Part shown: piece by piece, positions 1-9,022 of the stretch
Position numbering within the stretch: position 1 is the first letter of the stretch
Layout of the letters: each line of letters opens with the position of its first letter
Assembly: GCF_026410285.1 (NCBI RefSeq)
Contig: NZ_JAPMLP010000005.1
Coordinates: 209,625 to 273,624 of the forward strand
Source: Sulfitobacter sp. F26169L
GTDB taxonomy: Bacteria > Pseudomonadota > Alphaproteobacteria > Rhodobacterales > Rhodobacteraceae
DNA: 64,000 bases
Reading direction: 5' to 3'
Translations under genes and position numbers: made by a program
Notes under the pieces: generated by a model
What the model saw: the letters and a program-made list of their open reading frames with translations, nothing else
The model's database searches: none
Told to the model about the DNA's origin: nothing

Positions 1-1146
1 GCAATTGTAGTCTTGAGAAAAGCCCTTCGAGCTTTTGGCTTAATGGGACTCAGAAAGATGCGGGGCAGAGAAAGTACCGAAGCTGGAACGACCGAAGCTT
101 TAGCATACCTTCGACTCTTCCATGCACTTTCGACGGACGTTGAATCGGCTCAACTCGCGGATGCTCTGAACGGTTTTAACGATGTTACAGCTAAGAGCGA
201 GAAATTGAGATTGGCGAGCCTATCGAGCCAAGTGGAAATTCGCTCATGGTTGTGCCTTTCTTTCATTCTGAGGCAGTTGACTGCTTGGGCTGTCAAGGAA
301 GGAAGTAGGAAATCAGTTGACAGTGATGCGCACTTACAGAGTGCCGCAGATAGGATGTATGACCTATCTGGAAACAATTCTTTTGGTTTCTATTTACGTT
401 ACGGGCGTGACGAAACTGTCATTTTTGTTCCACCTGTTGATAGGTTTCTAACTACACCTTTGTGGGCAGATGAAGGCTCTGTACCAAATGAGCCAAACAA
501 ATGGTTGCTGCATAACCAGCCGAAAAATCTCGCGTTGATAGAGGACCTCTCTGAGAACGGATTGATTTGGGGGTTTTGGAAAAACTGGTACCAGAGCATG
601 ATGGACGGAAGGCTATCAGACCAAGAATTTCAAAGCGCCGTCGTGAAAATACCCAATGATGTTTGGCTATCTGGAGCACAAGCGGTTGCAGAAGAGATCG
701 AAAAGATCAAAGCACGGCGCGCGCTTGAAGCGGAGATTGCGGCTCTCAAAGAGCAGCTAAGGCAAACCCAAGTTGTAAAGCGACCATATCACCGCCTGCA
801 CAACAATCCGCCCGAAGCGATTGAGAGCCATCAGCAACTAAAAAATGAAATTACGCGCATTTGGGAGCTACTGGAGGATGCTGAAACAGAGGTTGGCAAG
901 GCTTCGCCTTCGCCTTCTGCGTTACGTGTTATTGCCGATACTCTTTGGGAAATATCTGTTCGCATCGGTCAGTACTGCGCAGCATTGGCCGATATCGCGC
1001 TTAAAAAATCTGCTGAAGTTATTGGTGAAATTGGGACGAAGGCGGCTATTGGTGTGCTTGTTACCACCACGGCGGCGCAGAACGAGGGTGTTAAGGCGGT
1101 GGCGCATGCGATTTGGGATTTTGTGAAAATGCTTCCTGCTGGATGA
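1..1146 (+). CDS. Unknown protein with HNNPPE motif, possibly 5'-truncated by the window edge
   Basis: I do not recognise a function. The frame is open to base 1, so the true start may lie outside the window; the first usable starts inside are TTG at 13 and ATG at 43. Counting from 13 the protein has 377 residues. The middle carries a W-x-x-W-Y segment (FWKNWYQSMMDG), then a charged, probably coiled-coil stretch near residues 225-260, then HNNPPEAI. As I recall, GHNNPPE-type motifs recur in uncharacterised alphaproteobacterial proteins, some from phages or mobile DNA. The C-terminal 80 residues are alanine-rich and helical. The first 700 bases look richer in A+T than later genes, which hints at transfer. 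A terminator hairpin follows directly. Confidence 0.6.
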   Translation, partial: AIVVLRKALRAFGLMGLRKMRGRESTEAGTTEALAYLRLFHALSTDVESAQLADALNGFNDVTAKSEKLRLASLSSQVEIRSWLCLSFILRQLTAWAVKEGSRKSVDSDAHLQSAADRMYDLSGNNSFGFYLRYGRDETVIFVPPVDRFLTTPLWADEGSVPNEPNKWLLHNQPKNLALIEDLSENGLIWGFWKNWYQSMMDGRLSDQEFQSAVVKIPNDVWLSGAQAVAEEIEKIKARRALEAEIAALKEQLRQTQVVKRPYHRLHNNPPEAIESHQQLKNEITRIWELLEDAETEVGKASPSPSALRVIADTLWEISVRIGQYCAALADIALKKSAEVIGEIGTKAAIGVLVTTTAAQNEGVKAVAHAIWDFVKMLPAG

Positions 1147-1170
1147 GGTGGGTTTCACCCACCCTATTTT
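1147..1170 (+). terminator. Rho-independent terminator after the first gene
   Basis: GGTGGGT (1147-1153) pairs perfectly with ACCCACC (1157-1163) across a TTC loop and is followed by CTATTTT. It starts at the base after the stop codon. Confidence 0.7.
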
Positions 1171-1400
1171 GTTTCGTTGGTTGAAATGTCTTGCTGGATA
1201 AGGACGTCACCGACCGAGGGTGGGATGAAACCCTCCTGTGGGTGCGGTCCGTACGAAACACACGGAGCTTGGTTTTCGAACTGATGCCCTCACTCCCCAT
1301 TTGCCCAAACGCCCGAATCTGTGCATACTGCGGAGCAGAGCAGATAACGTCGCATCAAATGGGGCAAACCCATACGCGACTTGAGACAAAGGCAAACGGT

Positions 1401-1760
1401 ATGAAAACCACGGTTTTGGCGCTGGCCGCGCTGACGGCACTTTCGGCTTGTGGCGGTGGCGCTACGAATTACACAACGCGCGGCGCGTTTGCGCCGACGC
1501 AGTTATACGCGACAGGACCGCTTCAGCGTGCGTGCATGAAGATGGGCCGCAAGGGGGCGACATCCGTGCGCTGCGGCTGTGTTCAGGCGGTAGCCGACCA
1601 GCAATTGTCAGCCGCCGAACAGCGACGCGGTGTCAAAGCATTCAAGGACCCGCATAAAGTTCAGGTCTGGCGCCAATCCGACAAAGCGTCTGACAATGCG
1701 TTCTGGGCGTCATGGAAAGCCTTTGGGCAAACCGCAACGCGGGTCTGTTCCACGCTGTAA
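1401..1760 (+). CDS. Small lipoprotein, 119 aa
   Basis: The ATG at 1401 opens a clear lipoprotein signal: MKTT, a hydrophobic run, then the lipobox LSAC with the acylated Cys at residue 17 and a glycine stretch after it. The frame extends upstream to 1191, but those residues are not signal-like, so 1401 is preferred. The mature part has four further cysteines (an RCGC pair, one before it and one near the C-terminus), which could form disulfides in the periplasm. It resembles a roughly 110-residue Rhodobacterales family that databases, as I recall, sometimes label 'arginine transporter' without clear basis; I do not adopt that name. It is a stand-alone gene followed by a terminator. Confidence 0.75.
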   Translation: MKTTVLALAALTALSACGGGATNYTTRGAFAPTQLYATGPLQRACMKMGRKGATSVRCGCVQAVADQQLSAAEQRRGVKAFKDPHKVQVWRQSDKASDNAFWASWKAFGQTATRVCSTL

Positions 1761-1817
1761 TTGTGCCACGCAACAACAATAAGCATGACCGATTTCTGGC
1801 GGTGAGAAGGCATTTAA

Positions 1818-1845
1818 CGCGGACAACATTATGTCCGCGGCTTTT
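1818..1845 (+). terminator. Hairpin terminator after the lipoprotein gene
   Basis: CGCGGACA (1818-1825) pairs with TGTCCGCG (1832-1839) across a 6-base loop and is followed by GCTTTTG. It lies 57 bases after the lipoprotein stop. Confidence 0.6.
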
Positions 1846-1993
1846 GGCCCGATGCGCTGCGCAGACCGTTCCACTTGAAACCAAAGCAAGACGCGAAATT
1901 GTCCGGTGAAGACGATTTCGCAGCGGATAAATTTTCATTCATTAGCGGATAACAGTCGCCGAAACATAGCGCGTTTTGCCGCGCCGGACGCTC

Positions 1994-2458
1994 TCACACC
2001 TGGGCTTGCGTTGGCGGGCCGAAACGGTCGTGCAGGCGCGCGACAATCTGGTCACGGGCGGCGCGGAATTGGGTCAGCTTTGCTTCGCGCCCCTCGCCCA
2101 GTCCGGTAGGGTCCAGAATGGGCCAGTACTCAACATCCAGATGGAAATAACGCGTCAGTTCCAGCGCGCGGCGTTGGGATGCGGGTGACAGTGCAATGAC
2201 CAGATCGAACGAGCTGAGATCATCGCCCCAATCCTCCATTTCGTCAAAGCTGCGCGAGCGATGGCGGGACAGTTCCACTCCCATTTCCTGACATACGGCA
2301 ATGGAAAATCCGTCAATCTCAAGATCGTTTTTTACGCCTACCGACTGGACGTAAACATCCATGCCATAGAACATTTTCATCAATCCCTCGGCCATGGGCG
2401 AGCGGACGGCGTTGTGATCGCAACAAAACAGAACTGATTGTGGCAGCTGTTGCGTCAC
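1994..2458 (-). CDS. Low-molecular-weight phosphotyrosine protein phosphatase family protein
   Basis: A 154-residue protein of the LMW-PTP/ArsC fold. The catalytic P-loop C-x5-R is seen at residues 13-19 (CDHNAVR) followed by Ser20, and the general-acid Asp lies in the C-terminal ILDPTG segment. The usual arsenate-reductase partners are absent, so a tyrosine phosphatase or related role is more likely; the substrate is unknown. The start is GTG at 2458, two bases after the stop of the UPF0262 gene, so the two are probably co-translated. It is the last gene of the murA-DUF2948-hisD-UPF0262 run on this strand. As I recall, infA normally follows in relatives; here it does not. Confidence 0.85.
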   Translation of the reverse strand: MTQQLPQSVLFCCDHNAVRSPMAEGLMKMFYGMDVYVQSVGVKNDLEIDGFSIAVCQEMGVELSRHRSRSFDEMEDWGDDLSSFDLVIALSPASQRRALELTRYFHLDVEYWPILDPTGLGEGREAKLTQFRAARDQIVARLHDRFGPPTQAQV

Positions 2459-2460
2459 CC

Positions 2461-2940
2461 TTAACCCCCGAAGTGAAGGACGCAGATCAGGGTAAACAGA
2501 CGGCGCGCTGTGTCGATGTCGATTTCGGCCTTGCCTTCCAACCGCTCCTGCAAGACGCGGCTGCCCTCCATGTGAATACCGCGACGCGCCATATCGATGG
2601 TTTCGATCTGGGCGGGGGGCAGCTTTTTGACCGCGTCAAAATAGCTTTCGCATATCTGGAAATAATCTTTCACCACTTGCCGGAACGGCCCGAGTGACAG
2701 ATGGAATTCCGCAGCCTTTTCAGCGTTTTCTGTGTTCACGTCAAACACCAGCCGCTTATCACGGATCGACAGGCCCAAGTGATAGGGGCCTGTGGGCGCG
2801 GGTCGGTCATCGCGTGTAGGCAGCACAAACGAATTGTCTTCCAGCAGATCAAACATGGCGACGCGACGCTCTTGCTCGATCTCGGGAGTGGGCGGTGGCA
2901 GGTTGGCATCATCAAGGATGATATTTGTGATGCGGGTCAT
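2461..2940 (-). CDS. UPF0262 family protein
   Basis: A protein of about 159 residues that matches the alphaproteobacterial UPF0262 family: the N-terminal MTRITNIILDD, a central FDV-containing stretch and the FHLSLGPFRQVVKDYF segment. I choose the ATG at 2940, which has a GGAGAC-type ribosome site upstream; the frame extends seven codons further to 2961. The function is unknown. It sits between hisD and the small phosphatase, which is its usual place in this order. No signal peptide or membrane segment is visible. Confidence 0.88.
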   Translation of the reverse strand: MTRITNIILDDANLPPPTPEIEQERRVAMFDLLEDNSFVLPTRDDRPAPTGPYHLGLSIRDKRLVFDVNTENAEKAAEFHLSLGPFRQVVKDYFQICESYFDAVKKLPPAQIETIDMARRGIHMEGSRVLQERLEGKAEIDIDTARRLFTLICVLHFGG

Positions 2941-3047
2941 GGTCACGTCTCCGGACGGCAAAATGTTGAGGTGTCATAGACCACCCTTCCCGCAGGATCA
3001 ATCGCGTCTGTGCGTAAGGCAGGCCAGCAGCACCTTGCGGATAGACC

Positions 3048-4349
3048 CTAGCCGTTCAGTTTGCGCAGCCGCGCCGTGACCGACAGGCCGTGCGCTTCCA
3101 GACTTTCGGACGCGGCCAGACGTTCTGCTGCGGGACCGATGGCGCGCAGGGCATCGGGCGTCATGCACGAAAGCGTGGTTCGTTTCATAAAATCCAGCAC
3201 CGACAGGCCCGAAGAGAACCGTGCAGAACGTGCGGTGGGCAAGACGTGATTGGGTCCGCCGACATAGTCGCCAATCGCTTCCGGCGTCCATTGACCGAGA
3301 AAAATCGCGCCCGCATGTGTGATTTTTGCGCTCAGCGCGCGCGGATCAGCAACGCACAGTTCCAAATGTTCTGGCGCGATACGATTGCTGAGCTGCGCGG
3401 CGGTGGTCAAATCCGGGACAGTAATTATGGCGCCAAAATCGCGCCACGAAGGACCAGCGATGTGCGCGCGCTGGAGTGTCAAAAGCCGTTTTTCCACGGC
3501 CTGCGCAACGGCCTGTCCAAATGCTGCATCGGTGGTGATAAGGATGGATTGCGCGCTTTCGTCGTGTTCGGCCTGTGACAGCAGATCAAGCGCGATCCAG
3601 TCGGGATCATTGTCACCATCCGCAATCACCAGAATTTCCGAGGGGCCTGCGATCATATCGATACCGACCTTGCCGAACACCCGCCGTTTCGCCGCGGCGA
3701 CAAACGCGTTGCCCGGACCGGTGATTTTATCAACCGGCGCAATGGTGTCGGTGCCGTAGGCAAGCGCTGCGATCGCCTGCGCGCCGCCGATGCGATAGAT
3801 TTCGTCGACACCGGATATTTGCGCAGCCAACAATACAAGCGGATTGAGAACGCCATCTGGGGTAGGCACAACCATGGCCAAGCGCCCTACCCCCGCGACT
3901 TTTGCCGGGATTGCATTCATCAAAACCGAGCTGGGATAGCTGGCCAGCCCGCCCGGTACGTACAAACCCGCTGCGGACACTGCCGACCAGCGCCAGCCGA
4001 GGGTTGCGCCGGCCTCGTCGGTCCACTCTGCATCCTCGGGCAACTGGCGCGCATGATAGGCGCGGATACGGTCCGCCGCGAGTTCCAGAGCTGCTCTGTC
4101 TCCGGCATCAACTTGCTCGCAGGCGATGGCGATCTCATCCGGCGTGATCCGCAAGGTTGCGGGGGATAGTGTGATACGGTCGAACTTGGCTGTCAGATCA
4201 AGCACCGCCGCATCGCCGCGCGCCCGCACATCTGCGATGATTCCTGCTACTGTCGCATCCACATCGGGGCTGTCCTCACGCTTTGCGTTTAACAGTGTAG
4301 TAAATGCAGCTTCGAAGTCTGGCGTCGTGGCATTAAGGAAAACGGGCAT
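3048..4349 (-). CDS. hisD: Histidinol dehydrogenase
   Basis: Catalyses the last two steps of histidine synthesis, the NAD-dependent oxidation of L-histidinol to L-histidine. Family hallmarks are present: the PGGLASYPSSVLMN segment, GPGNAFVAAAKR, GPSEILVIAD, the Q-x2-H zinc-ligand motif QAEHDESAQ and the late GGPNHVLPT with the catalytic His. The length of about 433 residues is normal. I start at ATG 4349 (MPVFLN), which has AGGAG 9 bases upstream; the frame runs six codons further. Histidine genes are scattered here, with hisG and hisZ 26 kb away. Confidence 0.97.
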   Translation of the reverse strand: MPVFLNATTPDFEAAFTTLLNAKREDSPDVDATVAGIIADVRARGDAAVLDLTAKFDRITLSPATLRITPDEIAIACEQVDAGDRAALELAADRIRAYHARQLPEDAEWTDEAGATLGWRWSAVSAAGLYVPGGLASYPSSVLMNAIPAKVAGVGRLAMVVPTPDGVLNPLVLLAAQISGVDEIYRIGGAQAIAALAYGTDTIAPVDKITGPGNAFVAAAKRRVFGKVGIDMIAGPSEILVIADGDNDPDWIALDLLSQAEHDESAQSILITTDAAFGQAVAQAVEKRLLTLQRAHIAGPSWRDFGAIITVPDLTTAAQLSNRIAPEHLELCVADPRALSAKITHAGAIFLGQWTPEAIGDYVGGPNHVLPTARSARFSSGLSVLDFMKRTTLSCMTPDALRAIGPAAERLAASESLEAHGLSVTARLRKLNG

Positions 4350-4520
4350 ATCGGTGGCTCCTGTCATTGGGACAGGGGTTAGCGGGGAATGGGGCAGGCC
4401 TCAAGAGGTAGCAGCGTTTAGCCAAGACCTACGGGAGCGGCTCGAGTTTATCGGAAAAGGAAGAAGAGCAGAATGCTGGTGGAACTTGGATCTATTTCTA
4501 ATGGATCGCGTTTGTGACGG

Positions 4521-4991
4521 TCAGTCGGGATGGCTGGGCCGTTTTTTCGAGGGCGCAACGTAGGGGCGCGTGACATCCTTCAGGGTAACGTCAATTGCCT
4601 CGATCATAAGCCGGATTGCACCGTCGCCTGCAAGCGTCAGGGTGAGAAATCCAGAAGGCGCATCTGCCTCCTCAAATCCGATATGGAGTAAAGACAGTAC
4701 CGTGTCGGCGTCCCCTTTCGGCACCCCTTGTGACGAGACTTTCTGTACACCGCTAAACATCAGCAGCGATTGCACGCGTTCTGGCGCGTGACGGTCCTTG
4801 CCTTTGTCCTCCCAACGCATCCGGTTGATCAGCAGGGCAAATCGACCTTCTTTCTTTTCCCAACGCATTTCGGAGGCAGGGAAAACCGCGTCCTGCACCA
4901 GCGACGAAATTACGGTCAGATCTTCTGCGTCCAATGCGCCAAGATTCAGCGGCGCTTCACCACCATCTTCAAATTTTGCATCCATGCTCAT
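4521..4991 (-). CDS. DUF2948 family protein
   Basis: A 156-residue soluble protein with the conserved features of DUF2948: [11 protein letters not shown] near the N-terminus, the [22 protein letters not shown] block and the C-terminal [12 protein letters not shown]. The function is unknown. Its ATG at 4991 overlaps the murA stop by 4 bases (ATGA), so translation is probably coupled to murA; a second ATG lies two codons in. The murA-DUF2948-hisD order is typical of Rhodobacterales. About 170 bases without a gene separate it from hisD. Confidence 0.88.
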   Translation of the reverse strand: MSMDAKFEDGGEAPLNLGALDAEDLTVISSLVQDAVFPASEMRWEKKEGRFALLINRMRWEDKGKDRHAPERVQSLLMFSGVQKVSSQGVPKGDADTVLSLLHIGFEEADAPSGFLTLTLAGDGAIRLMIEAIDVTLKDVTRPYVAPSKKRPSHPD

Positions 4992-6259
4992 TCGTCTTTT
5001 ATCCGCTCGATGTTTGCGCCAACGCCTGACAGCTTGCTCACCACATGTTCATACCCGCGATCAAGGTGATAGACACGCGATACTTTCGTTTCGCCTTCTG
5101 CGGCCATACCAGCAAGGATCAACGACACGGATGCGCGCAGATCGGTTGCCATAACGGGGGCGCCTTTCAGCTTTTCAACGCCGGTGACAATCGCCTTGCC
5201 GCCATGCACATCGACCTTCGCACCCATGCGGATCAGTTCCGGCGCATGCATAAAGCGGTTTTCGAAGATTTTCTCTTCGAGGGTCGAGGTGCCTTCGGCG
5301 GTACACAGCAGCGCCATCATCTGGGCCTGAAGGTCGGTCGGAAATCCTGGGAAAGGCTCGGTCGTGACATCAACAGCGCGCACACGTCCGTTGCGCCGCT
5401 TTACCTTCAGACCCTTCTCCGTTTCGGTTATATCAATCCCTGCGGCATCCAGTTTTTCACAAAATGCACCGATCAAATCGATGCGCCCGCCCAGCAGCTC
5501 TACCTCGCCGCCGCAAATAGCGGGCGCCAGCATGTAAGTGCCCAGTTCGATCCGGTCGGTAACAACGGGGTGCGTCGCAGCACCCAGACGATCAACGCCC
5601 TGAATGGTGATCGTCGAAGTGCCGTCACCGTCGATTTGCGCCCCCATGCGACGCAGACAATCGGCAAGATCCACAATCTCGGGCTCGCGTGCCGCGTTGT
5701 TGATAACGGTCGTGCCTTTGGCCAATGTGGCGGCCATCATTATGTTTTCCGTGGCACCGACAGAGGCGAAGGGAAAATCAATCACTGCACCTTGCAGGCG
5801 TCCGCCCGTCGCTTTGGCGTACAGATACCCGTCACGCAGCTCGATCGACACACCCATTTTCTGCAGACCGTCGGTGTGGATATCCATGGGCCGCGCGCCA
5901 ATTGCACACCCGCCGGGCAACGACACCTCGGCGTAGCCTTCGCGCGCGAGCAACGGGCCCAGCACCAGATTCGAGGCACGCATTTTGCGCACGATATCGT
6001 ATTCTGCGCGGGTATTGATTGCACCGTGGCACGACATCGAAATCACCCGCCCCTCTTGTAGGGTCGTGATTTCCGCGCCCAGCGACTGCAACAACTGCGT
6101 CATCGTGCGGATGTCCGACAAGCGCGGCGCATTGGTCAGCGTCAGCGGCTCTTCGCTGAGCAACGTTGCAGGCATTAACGTGAGACAGGCGTTTTTCGCA
6201 CCCGCAATCGGAATTGTGCCGTGAAGCGGCCCGCCACCGCGTACCAGAATTGCGTCCAT
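4988..6259 (-). CDS. murA: UDP-N-acetylglucosamine 1-carboxyvinyltransferase
   Basis: First committed step of peptidoglycan synthesis: transfer of enolpyruvate from PEP to UDP-GlcNAc in the cytoplasm. The 423-residue length is typical. The conserved Lys22-Asn23 pair (GAKNACL) and the catalytic Cys118 in [11 protein letters not shown] are both present. Since the Cys is retained rather than replaced by Asp, the enzyme should be of the fosfomycin-sensitive type. It starts 3 bases after the stop of a small upstream gene and overlaps DUF2948 by 4 bases downstream. Confidence 0.98.
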   Translation of the reverse strand: MDAILVRGGGPLHGTIPIAGAKNACLTLMPATLLSEEPLTLTNAPRLSDIRTMTQLLQSLGAEITTLQEGRVISMSCHGAINTRAEYDIVRKMRASNLVLGPLLAREGYAEVSLPGGCAIGARPMDIHTDGLQKMGVSIELRDGYLYAKATGGRLQGAVIDFPFASVGATENIMMAATLAKGTTVINNAAREPEIVDLADCLRRMGAQIDGDGTSTITIQGVDRLGAATHPVVTDRIELGTYMLAPAICGGEVELLGGRIDLIGAFCEKLDAAGIDITETEKGLKVKRRNGRVRAVDVTTEPFPGFPTDLQAQMMALLCTAEGTSTLEEKIFENRFMHAPELIRMGAKVDVHGGKAIVTGVEKLKGAPVMATDLRASVSLILAGMAAEGETKVSRVYHLDRGYEHVVSKLSGVGANIERIKDE

Positions 6260-6262
6260 GCC

Positions 6263-6460
6263 TTACGTTTCCTTATTTTGCGTGTTCTGCACGCTGCCTG
6301 TATCTGCACTCTCTTCATTGCCGGCACTGCGCGCCCGCGCCTGCCCTTTGCGCCTTGCCATGTTGGCTTTCAACGCTTGTGACAGCCGCGCCTGTTTGCG
6401 CGCGGCCTGGGCTGCCTTGGCGATTTGCGCCGGTGTTTGAGAGGACTCTTTGTCTGCCAT
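6263..6460 (-). CDS. Small basic conserved protein upstream of murA, 65 aa
   Basis: A 65-residue, Ala/Lys/Arg-rich helical protein with the core LKANMARRKGQARAR, which I recognise from short uncharacterised alphaproteobacterial proteins. The second half is acidic and polar. The basic core could bind nucleic acid or membrane, but nothing proves it. The stop is 3 bases from the murA start, so it is the first gene of the murA-hisD unit. Confidence 0.7.
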   Translation of the reverse strand: MADKESSQTPAQIAKAAQAARKQARLSQALKANMARRKGQARARSAGNEESADTGSVQNTQNKET

Positions 6461-6618
6461 ACCGCCTGTCTAGCGCAGGCAATGGGCAGGGTCCAGATTA
6501 GGCGCGGAATTTGGGTTGCATGGGTTTGCATTTGCCGCTAATCAGCGCGCTAACGGTGTCACATTGACGCGCGGACCTTCCCTTCTTGCAATGTCGGGAT
6601 CCGGTGAATGTGACAGAT

Positions 6619-6693
6619 GCTGTGGTAGCTCAGTGGTAGAGCGCGTCATTGGTAATGACGAGGTCGGGAGTTCAATCCTCCCTCACAGCACCA
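6619..6693 (+). tRNA. tRNA-Thr (GGT anticodon)
   Basis: A full cloverleaf can be drawn. The acceptor GCTGTGG pairs with TCACAGC with one G-U pair. The D arm is GCTC/GAGC. The anticodon stem CGTCA/TGACG holds the loop TTGGTAA, giving anticodon GGT. The T arm GGGAG/CTCCC holds TTCAATC. The discriminator is A and the CCA end is encoded (6691-6693). Confidence 0.96.
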
Positions 6694-6827
6694 TCTTCCT
6701 TTCCTGATATGTTGATCTTGGATTTATCGGGCGATGTGCGAGAAGGCGGCAATGATATGCGTCGCTTGGTCTGCCAATCAGCCTTACCTTGTGATCGAGG
6801 TTGTTTCTTCGCCTACCAACGACTTTA

Positions 6828-6851
6828 CCCCGGACGCCGAAGCGTCTGGGG
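6828..6851. other. Hairpin downstream of the haem receptor gene
   Basis: CCCCGGACGC (6828-6837) pairs with GCGTCTGGGG (6842-6851) through one G-U pair across a CGAA loop. It lies about 45 bases beyond the receptor stop. Neither side has a T-run, so it may be a weak or factor-dependent terminator or only a stable hairpin. The rest of 6694-6896 shows no gene. Confidence 0.35.
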
Positions 6852-6896
6852 CCTGAGTAACACGTTGTTCAGTCAAAGGGCTAATAAGCCGATTGC

Positions 6897-8936
6897 TTAA
6901 AACTCATGCGAGAGGGAGACCTTGAAATTGCGGCCGGGAGCCTGACGGGTCGACAGGTGCGGTGCATAATCACGGTCAAACGCATTTTCGATACCAATGC
7001 GGATTTGGGTATCCTTCAACACGCCGCTTTGTGGCACATAGGTCGCGCGCAAATTGTGGATGCCGAAGCCCGCCGCCGAAGTTGTTGCTGTTTCAACCGA
7101 TCTGTTGGCGACCACTTCCCAGCTAAGGTCCAGTTCCTCGTTGAATTTCTTGCCAAGCGTGAAGCGGACGCTGTCTGCGGGGGAACTGCGCCAGTCGGTT
7201 GCAGGCAGGCCCGGTCCGTATTCGGTGCCGTTCACAATGTTGGCGTTCAGGTCCATATAGAAACCGCTGTCCATCGCATAGGACAGCTCCACTTCCAGAC
7301 CTTCGGTTTCTATGCTGTCCAACGCCGGTGCAGGCGGGCGGACACCCGGCACAAGATAACTGGTCACATCGTAAAGGCGGGTTTTGTACACAACACCCTT
7401 GATCGCAAAGTTGTCACCACTTTGGAACAGATCGGCGCGCTCGAACGAGGCCCCCAACTCAAAGGTGCGCGATTTTTCTGTCTGGTTTATGGCGGACGCG
7501 GTTGCCAGATCATCAATAATGGGCAGTCCTTCGGTGTAGGCTGCACTGCCGAAAACTGCGGCGCCATTTGCAAACGCATAGCGCAGAGACAGGCCGCCCA
7601 TCAGGGCATCATTGCTGTAAGTGCCATCATTGGGCGCGGTAGATCCTGTGATTTCGGATGTTTCATAACGCAAGGCGGGTGTGATGGTCCACGCGTCACC
7701 GATGCGCATGTCATCCACGGCATAAATGGCGACGCGGTTATCCTCCCCACCCGCTGCGGTGCTGGCGTCCAACCGCTCACGGCGGATAAATTCAAGCCCG
7801 GTGCGCAAATCGTGGCTTACCGCGCCTGTGGTAAACAGGCTGGTGCTCTTGAAGGCAAGTTTGGTTGTCTGATAGCGGTGATCGGCACCGACCAGCCCCA
7901 GAATTCCGTTTCCGGCAGGCGTCCCTTCAAGTGGTGAGCTGCCCGCAACATAGCGCTGGTCAATCTGCTGGTCCGCGTACGACAGAACGACATCAAGGTC
8001 GATCATGTCATTATCCGCTGGATTGAAGTTATAACGCAAAACAGCCGTGGTCGAGTCTGTATCCCGATCCACATTGCCGAAGGTATCCGATGTGGTGGTA
8101 AAGCTGTCGAATGGCACATCGCGATCACTGGACGTGGTTTTTGACAGGCTGAACGTCACTGATTGGTCACGATTCTGGCCAAAAGTGTATTTCGCTTTGA
8201 TCAAACCCGATGGCAGGGTGAAGGCGCTGTTGCCGATGGTAATTCCGCTGCCGTCTTCCTGATTGTCCTGATCACGCCAAGTGTAGTTCATCAGGAATTC
8301 CATATCCTGCGTAGGCTGCCATGCCAGCACGCTGGAGGATGTGATGCCGTCACCATTGCTGCTGAACTCAAGCGTCTGGCCAAAGACAAAACCGATTTCG
8401 CCGCCTGTCAGATCGGATGCGTCCTTTGTCTCCAGCTTGACCACACCGCCCACGATGCCGGAACCGTATTCGAAACTGCCCACCGTACCGCGGATCACGC
8501 TGACGGATTTGTAAAGAAACGGGTCGGTAAACAACTGGGTGCCGATGCGGTACAGCTTTTCGGCGCCGACGCTGGCACCGTCCACCTGCACGGCGACTTT
8601 GCTATCGGTTCCAAAGGTGCTGTTTGCGCCATAGCCACGGATGTTGATGCCTGATCCCTGCGGGGTCGATCCGTTTACAAGGCTGACACCGGGCACGGAA
8701 TCAATCAGTTCTGCGATAGTGCCGGCCTGACGGTCGTCGATCTCCTCCTGATCCACATTTGTAACCGGTGTGGCGGTGTCGGTCTGCACCTCACGCTTGC
8801 TCTCACCAAGAAGAAGCGTGCCAAGGAATGCGCCCTCGGCTTCCTGCGCCGCAGCGATGCCTGAATTCAGGGTAAGGATAAGTATGCTGGTGGTTCCCAG
8901 CAAAAGGGCGCGTGTTCCAGCGGTATGTGCAGTCAT
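6897..8936 (-). CDS. hmuR: TonB-dependent haem/haemoglobin receptor
   Basis: Outer-membrane gated channel, probably for haem given its neighbours. Residues 1-31 form a signal peptide ending AAAQ. A plug domain follows (about 45-165, with the INIRGYGAN and VIRGTVGSFEYGSG motifs), then a 22-strand-type barrel ending in Phe (LSHEF), the usual signal for barrel assembly. The length of 679 residues is normal. The gene is divergent from hmuSTUV and shares a 221-base regulatory gap with it. The FRAP and NPNL boxes of classical haem receptors are not visible; the matching place reads AYTEGLPIIDD. Haem as substrate is therefore inferred mainly from context. Confidence 0.88.
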   Translation of the reverse strand: MTAHTAGTRALLLGTTSILILTLNSGIAAAQEAEGAFLGTLLLGESKREVQTDTATPVTNVDQEEIDDRQAGTIAELIDSVPGVSLVNGSTPQGSGINIRGYGANSTFGTDSKVAVQVDGASVGAEKLYRIGTQLFTDPFLYKSVSVIRGTVGSFEYGSGIVGGVVKLETKDASDLTGGEIGFVFGQTLEFSSNGDGITSSSVLAWQPTQDMEFLMNYTWRDQDNQEDGSGITIGNSAFTLPSGLIKAKYTFGQNRDQSVTFSLSKTTSSDRDVPFDSFTTTSDTFGNVDRDTDSTTAVLRYNFNPADNDMIDLDVVLSYADQQIDQRYVAGSSPLEGTPAGNGILGLVGADHRYQTTKLAFKSTSLFTTGAVSHDLRTGLEFIRRERLDASTAAGGEDNRVAIYAVDDMRIGDAWTITPALRYETSEITGSTAPNDGTYSNDALMGGLSLRYAFANGAAVFGSAAYTEGLPIIDDLATASAINQTEKSRTFELGASFERADLFQSGDNFAIKGVVYKTRLYDVTSYLVPGVRPPAPALDSIETEGLEVELSYAMDSGFYMDLNANIVNGTEYGPGLPATDWRSSPADSVRFTLGKKFNEELDLSWEVVANRSVETATTSAAGFGIHNLRATYVPQSGVLKDTQIRIGIENAFDRDYAPHLSTRQAPGRNFKVSLSHEF

Positions 8937-9003
8937 GGTTTCCTCGCAAGCATGTCAGAAGGCCGGTTGCTTGCCATTGGCTGGCGAAGGCTATGGAAAA
9001 TTT

Positions 9004-9022
9004 ACGTCAACAGAAATGACGT
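9004..9022. promoter_or_regulatory. Inverted repeat in the divergent hmu promoter region
   Basis: ACGTCA (9004-9009), 7 bases, then TGACGT (9017-9022) form a perfect dyad. It ends on the first base of the -35-like element proposed for hmuS, so a bound protein could block that promoter and possibly hmuR as well. An iron- or haem-responsive repressor is a reasonable guess; the regulator cannot be named from sequence. Confidence 0.5.

Noticed and set aside
1191..1400. Upstream in-frame extension of the small lipoprotein
   Set aside because: Residues before 1401 are not signal-like, while ATG 1401 gives a proper lipobox.
5045..6061. Long open frame on the + strand opposite murA (338 codons)
   Set aside because: It is fully antisense to a clear murA and has no recognisable domain; such frames are common in GC-rich DNA.
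6906..7937. Open frame of 343 codons on the + strand opposite the haem receptor gene
   Set aside because: Cys/Gly/Arg-rich shadow of the receptor gene.
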